Assembly: GCA_022793995.1 (NCBI GenBank)
Contig: JAAWDY010000047.1
Location: 1 to 37,628, forward strand
DNA from: Coprococcus sp.
GTDB taxonomy: Bacteria > Bacillota > Clostridia > Lachnospirales > Lachnospiraceae
Length of the DNA stretch: 37,628 bases
Direction: 5' to 3'
Made by a program: the position numbers and the translations under genes. Shown here in pieces: positions 8,542 through 17,496 of the stretch. Within the stretch, counting starts at the first letter, position 1, and every line of letters begins with the position of its first letter. The notes beneath the pieces are model-generated. The model made no database searches, had not been told where the DNA came from, and saw only the letters and a list, made by a program, of their open reading frames with translations.

Positions 8542-9406
8542 TAAATTCCACCGGTCACATTTGAAAAATGTGAAAAGTTTACTTTCCGTCGGACAGCAGA
8601 TTTCGAGCAGTTGATGAGTAGTTAAAGCGGATCAGCTTAGGCGTCAGGTTCACCTCGTCCGGGGCAATCGATCTAAGCTGAAATGCGTTTAACACGTCTT
8701 CGCCCATTGTTTCGAGTGCAGCACGGTAGGGAGTTCTCCCTCCAAGGCTTTCTTGGGGTGTTGAATTGATATGGCTTACAAACAGGTTCACATCCCACTG
8801 GGTAAGGAATACATAAGTTCCCCAACGCTTTTCCAACCGGTCAAGTACGAGGTGGACAGCGCCTTGCGTGCATCGGTTCATCACTTGGTCCAGATAAGCA
8901 TACACAGTTCGGACCGAAAGAGCCAGTTCCGGGCGGTTAGTAACGATTTGATACGGGGACTGCCCCTGTTCAATAAGCGGTGAGATGATTCTGTCTGGTT
9001 GCATGTCGGACAGGAAGCACATTGGATGCCAAAAAGAAAAATCTTTCCACAGGCATGGGTCTTCTTACAATGATATCTATGAACACAGAAGTTTTTGGCA
9101 TTGTAGAAGGTGCCCTTGTGATACCAGTCTGAAAGGCGATGAGCCATTACTTCTTTGGAAATGGTTGTGGGGTCCATGCACAAAAATTTGGCAATATCCT
9201 TAAAGGAAGTGCCTTTGTTTAATTCATTTTCAATGTAAATGCGGTTTTCGAGAGTAAGATGTTTTTGGTTACCAGGTATATATTTACTCATGATTCCTCC
9301 TTCTACTGCTGTCAGAAGGAGAGATAACAGTACCACATTTGTATGAAAGAGTAAATATCAACTGTGCGAGAGTAAATTCCACTAGGGAATAAGGGAGTGG
9401 AATTTA
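8542..9406 (-). mobile_element. Internally deleted IS30-family element
   Basis: The element is bounded by TAAATTCCAC (8542-8551) and its inverted copy GTGGAATTTA (9397-9406). A further direct copy TAAATTCCAC sits at 9373-9382, so the right end carries a close inverted pair. It encodes a minus-strand transposase remnant. At about 865 bp it is shorter than a normal IS30-type element (roughly 1.0-1.3 kb), consistent with the missing central transposase segment. Confidence 0.6.
8579..9291 (-). pseudogene. IS30-family transposase, frameshifted and internally deleted
   Basis: The start at 9291 (MSKYIPGNQKHLTLENRIYI) follows a perfect GGAGG. The N-terminus has the IS30 helix-turn-helix (NKGTSFKDIAKFLCMDPTTI) and a Cys-rich segment (CGKIFLFGIQCASCPTCNQT). 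The frame then shifts around 9010-8990. The second frame carries IEQGQSPYQIVTNRPELALS and a C-terminus typical of IS30 (INSTPQESLGGRTPYRAALE). The Cys-rich domain is shortened, and the segment between VYAYLDQ and the C-terminus, which should contain most of the DDE catalytic core, is missing. It cannot be active. Confidence 0.75.
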
Positions 9407-9470
9407 AAATTTCATTTTAGGATCCAAAATGTTTGGGAAAATATTTATTTCGTAATCTCTTTCGCCATGT

Positions 9471-9476
9471 TATAAT
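9471..9476 (+). promoter_or_regulatory. Possible -10 element (TATAAT) for the LURP-one-like gene
   Basis: A perfect TATAAT lies about 150 bp before the gene at 9629. The matching -35 (TTTCGT at 9448-9453, 17-bp spacer) is weak. The rest of the 222-bp gap between the IS30 end and the gene shows nothing else recognisable. Confidence 0.3.
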
Positions 9477-9628
9477 CTAAGCCAGAAGGGATGTGACGAC
9501 AGGGGACTCTCAGAATTTGAACGAAAAAAGATGAGAAAATTATAAAAATGAATCTGGGTGAGATATTTGAAGGTGTTGAGGGATAACAGTTGATATAGAA
9601 GAGAACAGGAAGGGGGTAATTTTCAGAT

Positions 9629-10099
9629 ATGAAATTGTTGTTTAAGCAAAGATTTTTTTCGTGGTTCGACAGTTACGATATTTACAATGAGTCCGGAGAA
9701 ACGGTATATACCGTAAAAGGACAGCTTTCGTGGGGGCACTGCCTGAAAATATTCGACGCCCGGGGCGGCGAACTGGGGACGGTCAAGGAGCGGGTTCTTA
9801 CGTTGATGCCGAAATTTGAGGTGTATTTAAGGGAACAATACATAGGATGTATCAGCAAGGAATTTACCTTCTTCAAGCCGAAATATAATATTGACTTTAA
9901 TGGCTGGCATATTGAAGGGGATTTCTTTGAATGGGATTACACGATCCTGGACGGAGCGGGGAGGCGTGTCGCTGTGGTGTCGAAAGAGCTGATGCATTTA
10001 ACCGATACTTATGTGATCGACGTATATCATCCGGAAAATGCACTTTGTGCGTTGATGTTCGTGCTTGCAATCGACGCGGAGAAGTGTTCCCGGGATTAG
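9629..10099 (+). CDS. LURP-one-related (YxjI-type) protein
   Basis: This 156-residue protein resembles bacterial LURP-one-related/YxjI proteins, a twelve-stranded tubby-like barrel. It has the repeated strand patterns YDIYNESGETVYTVKG, KIFDARGGELGTVKE, FNGWHIEGDFFEWDYTILD and VAVVSKELMHLTDTYVIDV. No signal peptide or membrane segment is seen. The molecular function of the family is unknown; tubby-like folds can bind phospholipids. GAAGGGGG lies upstream of the ATG. It is intact and convergent with the next gene. Confidence 0.8.
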   Translation: MKLLFKQRFFSWFDSYDIYNESGETVYTVKGQLSWGHCLKIFDARGGELGTVKERVLTLMPKFEVYLREQYIGCISKEFTFFKPKYNIDFNGWHIEGDFFEWDYTILDGAGRRVAVVSKELMHLTDTYVIDVYHPENALCALMFVLAIDAEKCSRD

Positions 10100-10115
10100 G
10101 AGAAAAGGGAAAAGA

Positions 10116-10151
10116 ATTTCAGGAGGATGCCATGCGGCACCCCCCTGAAAT
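10116..10151. terminator. Long hairpin terminator between convergent genes
   Basis: ATTTCAGGAGG pairs with CCCCCTGAAAT (one mismatch), and an inner TGCC/GGCA extends it. Read on the minus strand, the hairpin is followed by TTCTTTTCCCTTTTC, so it best serves the minus-strand gene 10187-10825. It may also stop the plus-strand gene. Confidence 0.6.
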
Positions 10152-10186
10152 CATAATAAGACTTATGACGGAATCCATATAAGAGA

Positions 10187-10825
10187 TCATTTAACAAAGT
10201 AAAGCGAGGCGAAATAGGTGCTCAGCCGGTTGGCTTCGTCCTGGCTCATATCCGTAGGTATGGTGAACGATATAACATGGTTCGGGCGCAGGGGATATGA
10301 TATGTCGACCGTGCCGGAAGTATTGTCGGCGGGTTTGTAAAGCTTTCCGTGCGCTAAGGCGTCGATTTCCTCGCTATGGCGCGAGAGATCTGCTGTGGTT
10401 CGATGCACTTTGAGGGAAGAGCGGAGCTCTTTGGTAAGTTGTTTCCGCGACGTGTTGGCGAGCCATATTACCGTTCGCTGATGCGGATATCCGTCTGTGT
10501 CGTTATCTACGGATGGTTCGTGATAGTAGTTGCTTATAATTTCGGCAAAGAAGATGTCATCTCCGTCCGGAACAAGGACAAGGTCGCCGGTCTGCATCTG
10601 ATTGACAAAGATATCAATTATAGCGTATGCGTTGCCGAGCGCCAGTCCGCTGAGGTTATACGGCGCTTTTGACAGGATGTCTTTCAGTTCTTCCCGTGAT
10701 TTACCGGTAAGATTGCCAATTCCAGGCCAGCCGACGGCGACGATATTTTTGGTTTTGAATTCGTCGAGACGTTTTTTGTTGTGTGGATAAGGTCGTACAA
10801 GCCAAGCTTTTTTTACAAGATTCAT
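10187..10825 (-). CDS. Stand-alone PUA/EVE-like protein related to restriction-system N-termini
   Basis: The first about 130 of 212 residues (KAWLVRPYPHNKKRLDEF, IVAVGWPGIGNLTGKSREEL, MQTGDLVLVPDGDDIFFAEI, HQRTVIWL) resemble the PUA/EVE-like domain at the N-terminus of Mrr/McrB-type and other modification-dependent restriction proteins. No nuclease (PD-(D/E)XK or HNH) or NTPase motif follows. Instead there is a short C-terminal domain (RPNHVISFTIPTDMSQDEAN). EVE-like domains bind modified bases, so this may be a sensor or a detached specificity subunit (inference). A strong promoter, a GAGGAGG binding site and its own terminator indicate a single-gene unit. Confidence 0.55.
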   Translation of the reverse strand: MNLVKKAWLVRPYPHNKKRLDEFKTKNIVAVGWPGIGNLTGKSREELKDILSKAPYNLSGLALGNAYAIIDIFVNQMQTGDLVLVPDGDDIFFAEIISNYYHEPSVDNDTDGYPHQRTVIWLANTSRKQLTKELRSSLKVHRTTADLSRHSEEIDALAHGKLYKPADNTSGTVDISYPLRPNHVISFTIPTDMSQDEANRLSTYFASLYFVK

Positions 10826-10913
10826 GATGAAGCCTCCTCATTAAAAATTTTTCGATATCGTCCATATTTATTGTTTAGAATAGATATGAATAAGATATCT
10901 TTCTGATATTTGC

Positions 10914-10942
10914 ATTGTAGCACGATGAAAACAATATGTCAA
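10914..10942 (-). promoter_or_regulatory. Consensus promoter for the PUA/EVE-like gene
   Basis: On the minus strand, TTGACA (10942-10937), a 17-bp spacer and TACAAT (10919-10914) give a near-consensus sigma-A promoter about 90 bp before the ATG at 10825. The downstream leader contains the palindrome AAGATATCTT (about 10892-10901) and further GATAT repeats, which may be an operator. Confidence 0.75.
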
Positions 10943-11007
10943 GTAGATATCAACAATATTTCTAATATTTTTTAAAAACTATTTTATTGGATGTGAAAGG
11001 AATAAGA

Positions 11008-12033
11008 ATGAGAGCATTATTGATCGGAGGGACAGGGACAATCAGTACGGCGGTGGTAAAACGCCTCGTAGATGAACTGGAGTGGGAAGTGTGGATTCTC
11101 AACCGGGGTGGCAGGAACAACGTCGCGCCAGAAAAAGCGCGCCGAATCACGGCAGATATCAACGATGAAGCGGCGGTAGCTGAGAAGATCAAAGACCTTA
11201 CTTTTGACGCGGTCTGCGAATTTATCGGATTCCATGTGGAGGATGTGAAGCGGGATTACAGGCTGTTCAAAGAGAAAACCAGACAGTATATCTTTACCAG
11301 TTCAGCATCCGCATACCACAAACCGGCTTCGGATTATGTTGTAAATGAAGGGACGTCGCTTGCCAATCCATATTGGCAGTATTCCAGGGATAAGATCGCA
11401 TGTGAGGAATTCCTGATGGAAATGTACCGCAGGGAGGATTTCCCGGTCACGATCGTTCGACCGAGCCATACCTATGATGAAAGGAAGATTCCGCTGGGAG
11501 TCCACGGGAAAAACGGCTCCTGGCAGGTGGTTAAACGTATGATGGAAGGAAAGCCCGTCATCATCCAGGGAGACGGGACATCGCTTTGGACGCTCACATC
11601 CAGTAGGGATTTCGCCGTGGGCTATACAGGGTTGATGGGAAATCGCCATGCGATCGGGGAGGTATTTCAGATCACAGGGGACGAGACCTTGACATGGAAT
11701 CAGATCTACGAAACGATCGCGGACGCGCTGGGCGTGGAGCTTAAGGCATACCATGTGGCGTCGGAATTTCTGGCGGAGGCGGGAACGAAATATGGGTATG
11801 ATTTTACAGGCAGCCTTTTAGGGGATAAATCGTCGTCTGTAGTATTTGACAACAGTAAGCTGAGGAGGGCAGTCCCGGATATGAGGACGGGGATCCGGTT
11901 CGACCAGGGCGTCAGGACCGCACTGGGTTATATCTTGGCTCACCCGGAAGAATGCCAGAAAGAAGATCTGGAGTTTGACGCGTGGTGCGACCGTGTTATA
12001 GAAGCGCTTGAGGGTGCGAAGAAGGCGGTATGA
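11008..12033 (+). CDS. NAD-dependent epimerase/dehydratase family protein (SDR)
   Basis: This 341-residue extended/atypical short-chain dehydrogenase has an N-terminal Rossmann glycine motif (LLIGGTGTISTAV, residues 4-16), a TSSASAY segment with the catalytic Ser, and WQYSRDKIACEE in the position of the YxxxK motif. A C-terminal substrate domain follows. It resembles the CSP41/isoflavone-reductase-like branch used as nucleotide-sugar epimerases or RNA-binding proteins, so the substrate is unknown. The start at 11008 is preferred over 10987 because AAAGGAA lies just upstream and the Rossmann strand begins directly after MRA. It stands first in a short plus-strand run with the next two genes. 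Confidence 0.85.
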   Translation: MRALLIGGTGTISTAVVKRLVDELEWEVWILNRGGRNNVAPEKARRITADINDEAAVAEKIKDLTFDAVCEFIGFHVEDVKRDYRLFKEKTRQYIFTSSASAYHKPASDYVVNEGTSLANPYWQYSRDKIACEEFLMEMYRREDFPVTIVRPSHTYDERKIPLGVHGKNGSWQVVKRMMEGKPVIIQGDGTSLWTLTSSRDFAVGYTGLMGNRHAIGEVFQITGDETLTWNQIYETIADALGVELKAYHVASEFLAEAGTKYGYDFTGSLLGDKSSSVVFDNSKLRRAVPDMRTGIRFDQGVRTALGYILAHPEECQKEDLEFDAWCDRVIEALEGAKKAV

Positions 12034-12051
12034 TAGGGAGATCGGGGCGTT

Positions 12052-13109
12052 GTGGGACAAAAACGTAAATATACAGGGTCGCTTGGGATGGCGCTCTTGC
12101 GCACGATAGCATATGGATTTGTTTTGAGTATTATTTTTGGTACCGCGGTATTTTTGTGCCTGATGTTTCTTCCGGAAGGAGTGGCGGAGATACTGTATGG
12201 TATCATTCGCTGGCCGATATCTGTAGTTCCTGGTATGCTGCTGGGATTTGTCATTGCCTTTTTCAGGTGGACTACAGTGGAAATTGAGGGAGAGCAGATC
12301 AGGATCAGCCGCGCCGGACATCAGGAAACGTATTTGCTTGGGCAGTATGTGAATACTTCTATCATAAAAAAGCTAGGATCGGTTCTTATACGAAATACGA
12401 GACAGTACAATGCAGTGTTATATTTGACGTCCCGGGGGGAATCCGGAAAGTGCGGCTGTACGGGTTTGGAGAAAGGGAGCTGGAGGTCCTGCTGGACGCT
12501 ATGCGGGATGCAGGAGTACGGCGGATGACGGTGGAAGAGAAGGCGGAAGTAAAAGAAATATACCGCGAGGAAGCGGTGCAGGCGTTGCTATACGGAAAAG
12601 AGAACCGCAACGAATTCGTGCTCCCGGCCGCTGAGCTGATTAAGAAGGAAAAGAAATGCCTAAAAAGGATTTCCATGGTGATACTCGCCGTAGTTCTGGC
12701 AGTGGGCGCGCTGGACGTCTGGGCGGTGATGGAAGAGCGTTCATTTAATATGAAGCTTTTATTTCTCACAATGATGGCGCTGGCTCTTGTCATCTTATTG
12801 TTTGCAGAGTATTTGGGATTATATGTGAGACGAAAAATAGGCGCGGAAAAGATCAGCATAGATGGGGAACATTTGCGTATTGACGGACGGTATTATTCTT
12901 ACCTGGGAATCCAGAAGATTCGTCTGACGTCGCCGCGGAAGAAGAGCAGTTCCATATTTCAGACGCACAGGTATTTGTATATTCTTGATGGCGAGGGGAA
13001 AAGGAAATACTGGCTTGGCTCAGAGGCGTCTTTCGATGAATATGATCGTCTGTGTAAAAGCCTGGAGCGGGCAATGGTTTCGTACCCCGAGAAACTGGAA
13101 TATATATAA
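12052..13109 (+). pseudogene. Tandem PH-like-domain membrane protein, split by one frameshift
   Basis: Two overlapping frames (12052-12528 with GTG start, and 12450-13109) make sense only as one protein of about 350 residues. The first frame gives two membrane helices then IEGEQIRISRAGHQETYLLG. The +1 frame from about 12380 continues KYETVQCSVIFDVPGGIRKV and LYGFGERELEVLLDAMRDAG. The second half repeats the design: two membrane helices (about residues 200-265), then ISIDGEHLRIDGRYYSYLGI and a matching helix. Each half is therefore a helical hairpin plus a bacterial PH-like domain. A one-base change near 12375-12383 breaks it. Function unknown. Confidence 0.6.
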
Positions 13110-13148
13110 GAAACGTAAAGCGATCGGTTAAAGGGGGGAAGAACGAAA

Positions 13149-13898
13149 ATGCTAAGCAGCGATATTAAGAAGTATAACAAAAAATATGATTATTCCTACT
13201 GTATGGGGGCGTTTCCGACGTTTGAGCTGATACAGTGCAGGCCCAAAGCGGCGGACAGTGTGTATGTCCATTCCAAAACAAGCGAAAGTATCCGGGAAAA
13301 GATCACGGACGAATGCCAAAGGGCAGGAGTCCCGGTTGTATTCAACGACCGGGTGATAGAGAAGGTAAGGGATAAGGAGAGCTGCTTATTACTGGGCATA
13401 TTTTATAAATATGAAATGTCGCTGACCCATGGAGAAAACCATGTTGTGCTGGTTAATCCGAGTGATTCCGGGAATCTTGGGACGATCATGCGTACATGCG
13501 CGGGATTCGGGATCAAGGATCTGGCGGTCATCGAGCCGGCAGTCGATCTGTTCAGCCCTAAGACGATCAGGGCGTCTATGGGAGCAGTCTTTCATCTGAA
13601 CGTCCAATATTTTACGGATTTTCGTGAATATGAAGAGATTTTCGGCCAGGAGAGGATTTGTTATCCGTTCATGCTCAAAGGGGAAGAACAGCTGGGAGAC
13701 TTTTCACATTCACAGGAAAAGGCGTTTTCATTGGTCTTCGGAAATGAAGCGACGGGGCTGGACGACAGTTATCTGGAGGTGGGAAGAAGCGTGCGTATCG
13801 CACATTCGGAGGATATTGATTCTCTGAATTTGTCTCTTGCGACTGGAATCGGGATTTATGAATTTACGAAAGGTGCGGATTTTTCGAGGAAGAGGTAA
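13149..13898 (+). CDS. SpoU/TrmH-family RNA methyltransferase
   Basis: This 249-residue protein has the three SPOUT motifs: motif 1 NPSDSGNLGTIMRTCAGFGI (about 101-120), motif 2 FSLVFGNEATGLDD (about 197-210) and motif 3 SLNLSLATGIGIYEF (about 227-241). These form the trefoil-knot SAM site used for 2'-O-methylation of rRNA or tRNA. The N-terminal about 80 residues replace the usual L30e-like domain and are unusual in length; the target cannot be assigned. AGGGGGGAAG precedes the ATG. A strong terminator follows. Confidence 0.88.
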   Translation: MLSSDIKKYNKKYDYSYCMGAFPTFELIQCRPKAADSVYVHSKTSESIREKITDECQRAGVPVVFNDRVIEKVRDKESCLLLGIFYKYEMSLTHGENHVVLVNPSDSGNLGTIMRTCAGFGIKDLAVIEPAVDLFSPKTIRASMGAVFHLNVQYFTDFREYEEIFGQERICYPFMLKGEEQLGDFSHSQEKAFSLVFGNEATGLDDSYLEVGRSVRIAHSEDIDSLNLSLATGIGIYEFTKGADFSRKR

Positions 13899-13914
13899 GA
13901 GGTGAACAAAGTTG

Positions 13915-13964
13915 GGGCGTTCTATAGATGACGATTATATCTATAGAGCGCCCTTGCTTTGTCT
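13915..13964 (+). terminator. Strong intrinsic terminator
   Basis: A 15-bp stem pairs GGGCGTTCTATAGAT (13915-13929) with ATCTATAGAGCGCCC (13939-13953), with one G-T wobble. TTGCTTTGTCTT follows. It closes the epimerase/PH-like/SpoU run. Confidence 0.8.
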
Positions 13965-14009
13965 TAATAAAACCCGTCCTTCTTTTGGACTCATCTTCTG
14001 TTAAGCGCA

Positions 14010-14246
14010 TCAGTCTTTATCATTCGGAGGGATATACTCCAGTAAATCATTCAAGTCACATTTAAGAGCATAGCATAAGCGTGAAAGAACGCTCATATCC
14101 AATCGTTGAATAGAACCATCATAATAATGCTTTAATTGTGTTCTTTGCATTTCAGCGCGGTAAGAGAGTTTGCTTAGGGATATGTTCTGTTCTTCCATGA
14201 GTTCCTTTAGATGCAGTTTTATTATTCCAAATTCTAAGTCGTTCAT
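14010..14246 (-). CDS. Small XRE-family helix-turn-helix regulator
   Basis: This 78-residue Cro/C1-type protein is essentially all DNA-binding domain (LKELMEEQNISLSKLSYRAE, MQRTQLKHYYDGSIQRLDMS, LCYALKCDLNDLLEYIPP). AGGAGG lies upstream of the ATG. It is divergent from the ruined NRPS cluster and may have been its regulator (inference). The 140-bp gap contains AT-rich repeated GATATATA/ACTATACATAT sequence that could hold operators, but no convincing promoter pair. The gene is intact. Confidence 0.8.
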   Translation of the reverse strand: MNDLEFGIIKLHLKELMEEQNISLSKLSYRAEMQRTQLKHYYDGSIQRLDMSVLSRLCYALKCDLNDLLEYIPPNDKD

Positions 14247-14386
14247 ATTTTAAATCCTCCTGCTATATGTGTAATGCTATTTTATTTTTATTGCTATTGT
14301 AAGAGGTGGATATATATGGTGTTATTGATGTGTAGATATATACTATACATATCGAACGAGCATACTGTAATCAGATGTAGGAAAAA

Positions 14387-16032
14387 ATGCATAAGGGATT
14401 GATGCAGGTTATAAGCACTGTGTTTATAAAGGAAGTCAAGGAGAAAGATTATGAGAAAAAGGCAAAAAACTACCCACTATATGAACATCAAGATTTTACG
14501 AATTTCAGACAGCTTATCACAGAAAAATCCAAATCCAGTCCCAATCATGTTGCATACCAATATTTAAAGCATGGAAAGTTAGAATCCATTTCATACAGCC
14601 GTTTTCATCAGGATATTAACGCCTTGGAAGCCTTTTTGAACGGACAGGGACTCCGTAATATTAAGATAGCCCTTTTAAGCGAGAATAGCTATGAGTGGAT
14701 TTTAGCTTATTTTGCGGTTGTAATAAGCTCGAATGTCATAGTTCCGCTTGACAAGGAACTGTCAACAAAAGAAATCGGCGGTCTGTTAGCGCACAGTGAC
14801 GCGGAAGCATTAATCTACTCTGATACATATTCGGACATAGCGGAGACTATAATGCAGCAGGGACAGGTGAGCAGGATCTTAAGTATAGCCGACCTTCCTG
14901 CTTTTCTAAAGGATGGAAGAAAATTGATTTCCGATAGGGATTATGTACCTATAGAAAACAGGGCGGATGAAAATAGTGTCTGTTCCATTATATTTACATC
15001 CGGGACAACCGGCGCACCGAAGGGTGTTATGCTCTCCCAGAGGGGGATGATGGCGGCTGCTATTAATAGCAGCCGTAACGTATATTTTACCGGAGCCTCT
15101 CTGCTCACATTGCCGCTTCACCATACGTTCGCATTTACAGCAGACATTTTGATAATGCTGATCTATGACTGCCCGGTCTGCATTAGCAAAAGCCTGCGTA
15201 CATTTCAGTCCGACATGTTGACGTTTAAGCCAAGACATATGTTCCTGGTTCCTCTTTTTGTGGAGAATCTGTATAAGACGATCTGGAAGGCGGCCCGGGA
15301 ACAGGGAAAGGAAAAGCTGTTAAAGCGGATGATTCGATTCAGCAACCTGGCAAGAAGATGCGGTTTCGGTTTGCAGAGAAAATTATTTCATTCAATCCTG
15401 GAACAATTTGGCGGGCATTTGGAACTGGTGGTGTCGGGCGGCGCGCCATTTCTCAAAAATATGTGGATGGACTGGAGGACATAGGAATACAGGTGTTAAA
15501 TGGTTATGGTATTACAGAGTGTTCTCCGGTTATCGCTGTAAACAGGAATCACTATTTCAGGAGGAATAGTGTGGGGCTTCCCATAAAGAGCTGCAAGGTT
15601 AAGATCATAGACGGGGAAATTTGTGCAAAGGGCTCCAATATAATGCTGGGGTATTATCACGACGAAACAATGACAAAAGAGGTACTTGAGAACGGCTGGT
15701 TTAGGACAGGGGATTTAGGATATATAGACCAGGATGGTTTTTTGTATATTACGGGGCGTAAAAAAAACCTGATTATCTTGTGCAACGGGGAGAACATCTC
15801 TTCGGAGGAGCTGGAAGAGCGGATTCAGGAAATTGAGCTTGTAAATGAAGTACTCGTTTATGCGGAATCTGAAAACATTGTTGCGGAAATTTTTGGTGAA
15901 GATGAGGAAGGGATTCGGGAAAGTATCCGAAAGATGAATCAGGAACTTCCGGCATAAAAAAGGATACAGAAGATCAAGTTTCGGAACACTGAATTCGAGA
16001 AAACAAACACGAAGAAGATAAAGCGTTTTTAG
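14387..16032 (+). pseudogene. Acyl-activating AMP-dependent ligase, frameshift plus nonsense
   Basis: The ANL-superfamily adenylating enzyme is recognised by SIIFTSGTTGAPKGVMLSQR (P-loop), LTLPLHHTFAFT, NGYGITECSPV, NGWFRTGDLGYIDQDGFLYI and GRKKNLIILCNGENISSEEL. The first frame stops at 15484 after VVSGGAPF. Adding one base at about 15446-15448 restores GGAP-ISQKYVDGLEDIG in the frame that runs to 15957. That TAA lies within ELPA-*-KRIQKIKFRNTEFE, where the family has Tyr, and the frame continues to 16032 (TNTKKIKRF). A third lesion is possible at the start: AAGGAG-spaced ATG at 14451 is one base out of frame across an A-run. It probably loaded a fatty acid onto the carrier protein encoded at 18549. 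Confidence 0.82.
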
Positions 16033-16058
16033 TAAAAAGGAATGAGGGAGAAAAGAAA

Positions 16059-16705
16059 ATGTACGATCTGTCAAAGCCACAACAGTCGGTTTATGATATG
16101 GAAAAATATGCGGGAGGCGCGATCTCTGTGATCTGCGGTAGTGTCATATACAGAGGGGCGAGAACGCAGAACGAATTGGAACATGCTGTAAACTATTTGT
16201 ATCAGATCAATGATGCGCTTCGCATGCATATTATTTGTACAGAGGAAGGTATGAAGCAGACGGTTGAAAAGTTTATATCTGGTAGTATAGAAATGTTGAA
16301 TTTTGCGACAAAGGGGGAGCTTGATGTCTATGCATGCAGATATGCAAGGGAGCCGATTGATATAGAGGGGAAAATATGTGAGATTAAGATTATTTTCTTC
16401 AACGATGGTTACGGGCTTTTGATAAAAATGCATCACCTTATTGGCGATGCGTGGACGATGTCGCTCGTTTGTTCTCAGTTTAACAGTATCTTAAAGGGTG
16501 AAGAGCCTATTGCATATTCATCAATCGAATCTATATTGGGGGTAGGCAGAGTTGGAATTTTGGATAACTTTTTTGATCTTGGAGGCGATAGCTTAAAGGC
16601 GGTTGAATTGATAGCCAGGATTGAAGAAAATGGCTATTACACAGATACGAGAACCATTTTTTCCTGTGATACTGTTAAAGAGTTAGCAGAGGCGCTAATG
16701 GAATT
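16059..16705 (+). pseudogene. NRPS remnant: truncated starter condensation domain fused to carrier domain 1
   Basis: Residues 1-156 are the N-terminal part of a condensation domain (YDLSKPQQSVYDMEKYAGGA; LLIKMHHLIGDAWT, with HHxxxDA in place of the usual HHxxxDG). At about 16527-16535 the sequence jumps to the end of an adenylation domain and a carrier domain (GRVGILDNFFDLGGDSLKAV; Ser is the phosphopantetheine site). Half of the C domain and an entire A domain (roughly 800 residues) are missing at this junction, which stays in frame. The AGGGAG binding site is intact. Confidence 0.8.
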
Positions 16706-17312
16706 ATTGTCCAGCGGGTTGCAGATCCTGTGTCATTTTCAGTAAAACAAATCAAAAATGACGATGTTTCGACATTTATACGACCATTTGATTTGGCAAA
16801 GGCTCCTTTAATAAGGGCGGGCTATGATGGGAATATTATTGTAATAGATATACATCATATAATAGCCGATGGAGGCTCTCTTCCTATTTTACTGCATGAA
16901 TTAAATGAGTTATATATGGAAACAAGTTTGGAGAAAAAGTTGCACCTTATTGGCAGTTTGCCGTGGAAAAAACAGACTATACTGAAAGTGAAAAGTATTG
17001 GCTGTCTGTTTATGATGGTGAATTGCCAGAACTGGAGCTGAACACAGATTATAAGCGGGGTGGAAAGCAAAGTTTCAAAGGAAACGCTGTGTACGATTTT
17101 ATAGATATTGATTTACATAATAAGATTTTGGATAAATGCAAAGACCTAAATATAACAGCGTATATGTTTTACATTGGTGCATTTAGTATCCTGTTATCTA
17201 AATTTTCCGGAAATGAAGATATCGTAATAGGTGTGCCGGTTATTGGAAGAGACAGTATGTACCTGAATACAATAGGCATGTTTGTAAATACGATTGCTTT
17301 TCGGAGTATAGT
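16706..17312 (+). pseudogene. NRPS remnant: second condensation domain, partial and frameshifted
   Basis: A change of frame at about 16706 starts VQRVADPVSFSVKQIKNDD, FIRPFDLAKAPLIRAGYDG and IDIHHIIADGGSLPI (HHxxxDG motif), the middle of a condensation domain. Its first about 100 residues are deleted. A one-base loss near 16949 shifts to the frame reading YWQFAVEKTDYTESEKYWLS through GNEDIVIGVPVIGRDSMYLN and TIGMFVNTIAFRS. There it is cut at about 17308-17312, before the last part of the domain. Confidence 0.8.
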
Positions 17313-17496
17313 AAACCGGAGGGGGAAATACAAAAACGGCTTGCCGCAATAATGGAGCAGGTGCTTGATTATAGTCCTATTGGACGCGATGATGATTTCT
17401 TTGATTTGGGTGGGGACAGCCTGAAAGCAATCGAATTTGTGTCTAAAGCTCATAATGAAGAGATTTATTTTAAGAAAATGATCGAGCAGCAGGATT
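17313..17496 (+). pseudogene. NRPS remnant: second carrier domain, truncated
   Basis: In a third frame, PEGEIQKRLAAIMEQVLDYS leads to RDDDFFDLGGDSLKAIEFVS, a peptidyl carrier domain with its phosphopantetheine Ser. A second adenylation domain must have preceded it, but the sequence joins directly to the condensation fragment. The carrier is cut after about 60 residues (NEEIYF) by another deletion. Confidence 0.78.
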
